Shown: in pieces, positions 9,033 to 12,844 of the stretch
How the letters are laid out: every line of letters begins with the position of its first letter
Position numbering within the stretch: the stretch's first letter is position 1
Assembly: GCF_014904065.1 (NCBI RefSeq)
Contig: NZ_JACXJG010000005.1
Location: 165,973 to 178,816, forward strand
DNA: 12,844 bases
Direction of reading: 5' to 3'
From: Gulosibacter sediminis
GTDB taxonomy: Bacteria > Actinomycetota > Actinomycetes > Actinomycetales > Microbacteriaceae
Made by a program: the position numbers and the translations under genes
Notes under the pieces: generated by a model
Told to the model about the DNA's origin: nothing
What the model saw: the letters and a program-made list of their open reading frames with translations, nothing else
The model's database searches: none

Positions 9033-10429
9033 GCCGCTCGCGGACCCCGCGCGAGGTCGCGCTTGACGTGCTCATCGCGGTGATCGAGGACGATGCCTAC
9101 GCCAACCTGCTGCTGCCGAAGCGGCTCGAATCGGCCGATCTCCACGGCACCGATGCCGCGTTTGCGACCCAGCTGACGCACGGCACGCTGCGCGCGCTCG
9201 GCTTCTACGACTGGATCATCGCCGAGGTCTCGGGCCGGCCGCTACGCAAGATTGACGCCGTCGCGCTTGCCTCGCTCCGGCTCGGCGCACACCAGTTGCT
9301 TGACACCCGCGTCGCGGCCCACGCCGCCGTCAATGAGACCGTGAACATCGTGCGACGGCGGGCGGGCCGTGGGCCCGCGGGCTTCGTCAACGCGATTTTG
9401 CGGGGCATCGCGCGCCGAGACCGCGGCGAATGGCTCGCGCAAATCGAGACGAAGGTTTCGGATGCGCGGGAGCGGCTCGCGATCACGCACGCGCACCCGC
9501 GTTGGATTGTCGACGCGTTTGCGGCGGCGCTCAAACGGGAGGACCGCGCTGGGGAACTCGTCGCGCTCCTCGAGGCCGACAACGTGGCGCCGCACGTGCA
9601 ACTGGCTGCCCTTCCCGGTCGAGCCGGCAGGGATGAGCTCGCGAGCGAGTCCGCGCGACTCCGAGCGCAGCCCGCGGCGCCGACCGCGCTCGAACTCGAG
9701 TCGGGTGACCCCGCCAAGCTCGAGGCCGTGCAAGCGCACCGGGCGCGAGTGCAGGACGCCGGCTCGCAGCTCGTCGCGCTCGCGCTGACCCGAGCCGAAG
9801 CGCTGCGGCCGGGGGAGCGACTCCTCGATCTTTGCGCCGGGCCCGGCGGTAAGTCGGCGCTCGTCGCGGCAGAGACCCTCGTCGCCGGCGCCGAGTTCAC
9901 GGCGAACGAGGTGACGCCCTCGCGCGCCGGTCTCGTGCGACAGGCGCTCGAGCCGCTCGGGGAATTCGAGGTGAACGAACTCGACGGTCGTGAATTTGCC
10001 GAGCGAGCCGGCCGCTTCGACCGCATCCTCGTCGACGCACCGTGCACGGGCCTCGGCGCTCTGCGGCGTCGGCCCGAGGCGCGCTGGCGCAAGTCCGAGC
10101 AGGATGTTCGCGAACTCGCGGTGCTGCAGCGCGAACTGCTCGACGCGGCGCTGCGGGCGACCGCGCCGGGAGGACTCGTCGCGTACGTGACCTGCTCACC
10201 GCATCCGGCAGAGACGACCGAGGTGGTCGAACGCGCCGTCGCCGCTGGCGCCGCATCTCCCCTCGACACTCGAGCGATTTGCGGTGAGCTCGCGCCCGAT
10301 CTCGACCTTGCCGAGATCCGCGTTGGCACCGGCACCGCGGTGCAACTGTGGCCACATCGCCACGGCACCGACGCGATGTTCCTCGCGCTGCTGCGCACCC
10401 CGAACGAAGAGGAGCCCCCTCGTGGCTGA
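9029..10429 (+). CDS. rsmB: 16S rRNA (cytosine-967-C5)-methyltransferase
   Basis: RsmB (Sun/Fmu) methylates C967 of 16S rRNA using SAM. The protein has 466 residues. Residues about 6-130 form a NusB-like RNA-binding domain (REVALDVL, then a segment ending [12 protein letters not shown] at 118-129). The C-terminal methyltransferase carries the SAM-binding [12 protein letters not shown] (266-277), the DAPCTGLG motif with Cys339, and VTCSPHP (387-393) with Cys389, which by family analogy is the attacking nucleophile while Cys339 assists product release. The ATG at 9029 overlapping the fmt stop is chosen; a TTG 39 bases upstream is in frame but lies inside fmt and adds nothing family-like. The 3' end overlaps rpe by 8 bases. 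The SAM it needs is made by MetK encoded upstream. Confidence 0.94.
   Translation: MSRSRTPREVALDVLIAVIEDDAYANLLLPKRLESADLHGTDAAFATQLTHGTLRALGFYDWIIAEVSGRPLRKIDAVALASLRLGAHQLLDTRVAAHAAVNETVNIVRRRAGRGPAGFVNAILRGIARRDRGEWLAQIETKVSDARERLAITHAHPRWIVDAFAAALKREDRAGELVALLEADNVAPHVQLAALPGRAGRDELASESARLRAQPAAPTALELESGDPAKLEAVQAHRARVQDAGSQLVALALTRAEALRPGERLLDLCAGPGGKSALVAAETLVAGAEFTANEVTPSRAGLVRQALEPLGEFEVNELDGREFAERAGRFDRILVDAPCTGLGALRRRPEARWRKSEQDVRELAVLQRELLDAALRATAPGGLVAYVTCSPHPAETTEVVERAVAAGAASPLDTRAICGELAPDLDLAEIRVGTGTAVQLWPHRHGTDAMFLALLRTPNEEEPPRG
10410..10414 (+). promoter_or_regulatory. Ribosome binding site deciding the GTG start of rpe
   Basis: AGGAG inside the end of rsmB lies 7 bases before GTG at 10422. 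It favours that codon over any upstream in-frame start. Confidence 0.65.
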
Positions 10430-11105
10430 CGTCCGCATTAACCCGTCGATCCTCGCCGCCGACTTCGCGAACTTCGCTGGCGAGCTCGACCGCATCCGCA
10501 CTGCCGATGCGGCTCACGTCGACATCATGGACAACCATTTCGTGCCGAACCTCACGTTCGGCCAGCCGATGGTGGAGCGCCTGCAGCAGATCTCGCCGAT
10601 TCCGCTCGACCTCCATCTCATGATCCAAGATCCAGACCGCTGGGCGCCGCAGTTTGCCGAGCTCGGCGTCTTCTCGGTGACATTCCACCTCGAGGCCGCG
10701 ACCGCGCCCGTGACCCTTGCCCGCGCGATCCGCGATCGCGGCGCACGGGTGGGGGTGGCGCTGCGACCCGGCACACCGCTCGCTCAGATCGAGGAGCTGC
10801 TCGAGCACTTCGACCAGCTGCTGATCATGACGGTCGAGCCGGGCTTCGGCGGGCAGTCGTTCATGGCCGAGACGATGCCGAAGCTTCGGCAGGCGCGCGA
10901 GTGGGCCCGCGCGCACGACGCCGAACTCTGGTTGCAGGTCGACGGCGGCATCTCGGCCGACACCATCGAGATTGCCGCCGCGGCCGGAGCCGACACGTTC
11001 GTGGCGGGCTCGGCAGTATTCCGAGGCGAGCCGGCGGACGAAATCGCCCGCCTGCGCGAGCTCGCGAGCGCGCACGTGCACGCTGCTGACACCGCAACCC
11101 ACTAG
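10422..11105 (+). CDS. rpe: Ribulose-phosphate 3-epimerase
   Basis: Rpe interconverts ribulose 5-phosphate and xylulose 5-phosphate in the pentose phosphate pathway. With the GTG start the protein has 227 residues, normal for the family, and begins [15 protein letters not shown]. The TIM-barrel active site is complete: [16 protein letters not shown] (32-47) gives metal ligand His32 and catalytic Asp34, LHLMIQDP (64-71) gives His65, [12 protein letters not shown] (137-148) binds phosphate, and QVDGGI (172-177) gives Asp174. Longer in-frame readings run back into rsmB and are not family-like. The gene overlaps rsmB by 8 bases and is followed after 9 bases by hisE. Pentose phosphates are the source of PRPP, which HisG consumes, so the neighbourhood makes metabolic sense, though that link is my inference. 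Confidence 0.96.
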   Translation: MADVRINPSILAADFANFAGELDRIRTADAAHVDIMDNHFVPNLTFGQPMVERLQQISPIPLDLHLMIQDPDRWAPQFAELGVFSVTFHLEAATAPVTLARAIRDRGARVGVALRPGTPLAQIEELLEHFDQLLIMTVEPGFGGQSFMAETMPKLRQAREWARAHDAELWLQVDGGISADTIEIAAAAGADTFVAGSAVFRGEPADEIARLRELASAHVHAADTATH

Positions 11106-11108
11106 GGT
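11103..11108 (+). promoter_or_regulatory. Possible -10 element for a leaderless hisE transcript
   Basis: TAGGGT fits TANNNT and ends 6 bases before the hisE GTG at 11115, the spacing seen for leaderless mRNAs in actinobacteria. It overlaps the rpe stop codon. No good -35 box is found at 16-18 bases; CTGACA at 11086-11091 is only 11 bases away. The same purines could instead serve as a modest ribosome binding site. Confidence 0.4.
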
Positions 11109-11114
11109 GGAGCC

Positions 11115-11378
11115 GTGAAGAGCTTTGAAGATCTGTTTGCCGAATTGAGCGAAAAAGCCGCCACGCGCCCCGAGGATTCGGGTACGGTCGCGGAGCTGGA
11201 TCGCGGGGTCCATTTCATCGGCAAGAAGCTCGTCGAAGAGGCTGCCGAGACGTGGATGGCAGCCGAATACGAATCCGACGCCGAGTGCCAGGCAGAGATG
11301 TCCCAGCTCATCTACCACCTGCAGGTGATGATGCTCGTCAAGGGTTACTCGCTCGAAGACATTTACCAGCACCTCTAG
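11115..11378 (+). CDS. hisE: Phosphoribosyl-ATP pyrophosphatase
   Basis: HisE hydrolyses phosphoribosyl-ATP to phosphoribosyl-AMP and diphosphate, step two of histidine synthesis. The protein is a stand-alone domain of 87 residues, the usual actinobacterial size; there is no fused HisI. The MazG-like helices are visible: [10 protein letters not shown] (37-46) with the metal-binding EEAAE, and [14 protein letters not shown] (60-73), where actinobacteria carry Gln in place of the Asp found in many others, as far as I recall. The start is GTG at 11115, 9 bases after rpe, giving the typical short N terminus [11 protein letters not shown]. The first codons are notably less GC-rich than neighbouring genes. 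It lies 13 bases ahead of hisG, its partner in the preceding step. Confidence 0.95.
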   Translation: MKSFEDLFAELSEKAATRPEDSGTVAELDRGVHFIGKKLVEEAAETWMAAEYESDAECQAEMSQLIYHLQVMMLVKGYSLEDIYQHL

Positions 11379-11381
11379 GAG
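11377..11381 (+). promoter_or_regulatory. Ribosome binding site of hisG
   Basis: AGGAG overlaps the hisE stop codon and lies 10 bases before the hisG ATG at 11392. Confidence 0.6.
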
Positions 11382-11391
11382 ACCCCCACAC

Positions 11392-12231
11392 ATGCTTCGC
11401 ATTGCTGTGCCCAACAAGGGCATGCTCGCGGCGACCGCCAACGAGATGCTCATCGAGGCGGGCTACCGTGGCCGCCGCGGCGACCGCGAACTCGTCGCGT
11501 TCGACCCCGTCAACGAGGTCGAGTTCTTCTACATTCGCCCGCGCGACATCGCGACCTATGTCGGCGAGGGCGTGCTCGACGCCGGCATCACCGGCCGCGA
11601 CCTGCTGCTCGACTCCGAATCGAAGGCGAGCGAAATTCGCGCGCTTGACTTTGGTGGCTCGACCTTCCGCTTTGCCGCGAAGCCCGGCGAGTTCTCGGAG
11701 CTCGCCGACCTCAACGGCAAACGGGTCGCTACCAGCTTTGTCGGCCTGCTCGGCGCCTACTTCGCTAAGCACGGAGTTGACGCCGAACTCGTGAAGCTCG
11801 ACGGCGCCGTCGAATCGTCGATTCAGCTCGGCGTCGCCGACGCGGTCGCCGACGTCGTCTCGACCGGCACGACGCTGCGCCAGGCCGGGCTCGAGATCTT
11901 CGGCCCCGTCATTCTTGAGTCGACCGCAGTGCTCATCTCGAGGCCAGCCAAGGTCGAGCACACGCGCACGCTGCTCAAGCGCCTCGAAGGTGTGCTCGTC
12001 GCGCGACGCTACTCGATCATGGACTACGACATCCCCGCCGAGAAGCTGCAGGCCGCCATGGCGATCACGCCGGGCTTCCAGTCGCCGACCGTCTCGCCGC
12101 TGCACGACGAGACGTGGTTTGCCGTGCGCTCGCTCGTGCCGAACCGCGAGCTCAACCAGGTGATGGACCAGCTCTCCGACGTCGGCGCCCGCGCGATCCT
12201 CGTGACCGCGCTCCAGGCCGCACGGATGTAA
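11392..12231 (+). CDS. hisG: ATP phosphoribosyltransferase, long form
   Basis: HisG condenses ATP with PRPP to phosphoribosyl-ATP, the committed and feedback-controlled step of histidine synthesis. The 279 residues mark it as the long form, which carries its own regulatory domain and needs no HisZ. The catalytic part starts [10 protein letters not shown]. Its PRPP loop is [20 protein letters not shown] (141-160), followed by TL at 161-162. The C-terminal ACT-like histidine-binding domain covers about residues 207-279, beginning near YSIMDYDIP. By family knowledge histidine binding there inhibits the enzyme. The ATG start is set by the ribosome binding site overlapping the hisE stop. hisF follows after 2 bases, so hisE-hisG-hisF is very likely one translational unit. 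Confidence 0.96.
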   Translation: MLRIAVPNKGMLAATANEMLIEAGYRGRRGDRELVAFDPVNEVEFFYIRPRDIATYVGEGVLDAGITGRDLLLDSESKASEIRALDFGGSTFRFAAKPGEFSELADLNGKRVATSFVGLLGAYFAKHGVDAELVKLDGAVESSIQLGVADAVADVVSTGTTLRQAGLEIFGPVILESTAVLISRPAKVEHTRTLLKRLEGVLVARRYSIMDYDIPAEKLQAAMAITPGFQSPTVSPLHDETWFAVRSLVPNRELNQVMDQLSDVGARAILVTALQAARM

Positions 12232-12233
12232 CC

Positions 12234-12844
12234 ATGACGAGCTCCACCACCGACTCGCTCGCGGTTCGGGTCATCCCGTGCCTCGATGTGGCCGACGGCC
12301 GCGTCGTCAAGGGCGTCAATTTCCTCAACCTCCGCGACGCCGGCGACCCCGTCGAACTCGCGATCGCGTACGCGCAACAGGGCGCCGACGAGATTACCTT
12401 CCTCGACGTCACCGCGACGAACGAGAACCGGGCTACCACGTTTGACCTCGTCACCCGCACGGCCGAGAACATCTTTATTCCCCTCACCGTTGGCGGAGGG
12501 GTGCGCAGCGTCGAGAATGTCACGCAGCTGCTCGCGTCGGGCGCCGACAAGGTCGGCGTGAACTCGGCGGCGATCGCGCGGCCGAGCCTGATCGACGAGA
12601 TCGCGGCGAAGTTCGGGGCGCAGGTGCTCGTGCTCTCGCTCGATATTCGCCGCAGCGACTCGACCGAGTCGGGGTTCGTCGTTACGACCCACGGAGGCCG
12701 CACCGACACCGGCATCGACGCGCTCGGTTGGGCGCGCGAGGCCAGCGAGCGCGGCGCCGGCGAACTCCTCGTCAACTCGATGGACGCCGACGGCACGAAG
12801 GCGGGCTTCGATCTTGAGCTGATCGAGCGGATGCGCGAGCTCGC
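12234..12844 (+). CDS. hisF: Imidazole glycerol phosphate synthase subunit HisF (3' truncated by window edge)
   Basis: HisF is the cyclase subunit that, with HisH-supplied ammonia, converts PRFAR to imidazole glycerol phosphate and AICAR. The frame starts at ATG 12234, 2 bases after the hisG stop, and stays open to the window end: 203 complete codons of the usual 250-260. The first barrel strand VRVIPCLDV holds catalytic Asp18, followed by GRVVKGVNF. Other family marks are [12 protein letters not shown] (81-92), [11 protein letters not shown] (103-113), second catalytic Asp137 in VLSLDIRR, and [16 protein letters not shown] (182-197). The final barrel strands and the stop lie beyond the window. 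No strong ribosome binding site is visible, so translation is probably coupled to hisG. HisH, its glutaminase partner, is not in this window. Confidence 0.95.
   Translation, partial: MTSSTTDSLAVRVIPCLDVADGRVVKGVNFLNLRDAGDPVELAIAYAQQGADEITFLDVTATNENRATTFDLVTRTAENIFIPLTVGGGVRSVENVTQLLASGADKVGVNSAAIARPSLIDEIAAKFGAQVLVLSLDIRRSDSTESGFVVTTHGGRTDTGIDALGWAREASERGAGELLVNSMDADGTKAGFDLELIERMREL

Noticed and set aside
9897..11453. A 518-codon open frame on the minus strand across rsmB, rpe and hisE
   Set aside because: It lies antisense to three well-identified genes, its product is Arg/Ala-rich low-complexity sequence with no family motif, and long antisense frames are expected in GC-rich coding DNA.

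Overview
The window is a compact, GC-rich stretch of bacterial chromosome in which every supported gene lies on the + strand. It holds thirteen protein genes: carB (5' end missing), pyrF, an mIHF-guanylate kinase fusion, rpoZ, coaBC, metK, priA, fmt, rsmB, rpe, hisE, hisG and hisF (3' end missing). The gene order from carB to rpe is the core order I know from Actinomycetota such as Mycobacterium (carB-pyrF-mihF-gmk-rpoZ-dfp-metK-priA-fmt-fmu-rpe). The cysteine-rich but ATPase-motif-less PriA, the mIHF domain and the TANNNT-type promoter candidate also fit Actinomycetota. The mIHF-Gmk fusion and the his genes straight after rpe make me favour Micrococcales, probably Microbacteriaceae, but the genus cannot be read from this sequence.

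Layout. Bases 2-2271 are the end of a pyrimidine operon (carB, pyrF). Bases 2268-3541 carry guanylate kinase with its nucleoid-protein N-terminal domain and the RNA polymerase omega subunit. Bases 3561-6106 carry coenzyme A (coaBC) and S-adenosylmethionine (metK) synthesis. Bases 6103-10429 carry information-processing genes: priA (replication restart), fmt (initiator tRNA formylation) and rsmB (16S rRNA m5C methylation). Bases 10422-11105 carry rpe (pentose phosphate pathway). Bases 11115-12844 carry hisE, hisG and most of hisF (histidine synthesis).

The genes are tightly packed. Four junctions are 4-base ATGA overlaps (carB/pyrF, pyrF/gmk, metK/priA, fmt/rsmB), rsmB/rpe overlap by 8 bases, and the largest gap is 71 bases (coaBC-metK). 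There is no gene-free stretch over 300 bases. I saw no tRNA or rRNA gene, mobile element, CRISPR array, attachment site or stem with a U-tract that would make a convincing intrinsic terminator. The likely picture is one or a few long transcripts with internal promoters, and a possible fresh start at hisE.

Functionally this is housekeeping metabolism: de novo UMP synthesis, GMP to GDP, CoA, SAM, formyl-Met-tRNA, rRNA modification, pentose phosphates (which feed PRPP) and the PRPP-consuming first steps of histidine synthesis. I found no undescribed biological system. The points most worth a second look are the mIHF-Gmk fusion, a possible leaderless promoter at hisE, an odd active-site loop in MetK containing an exact 16-base repeat, and the inverted repeat ahead of metK.
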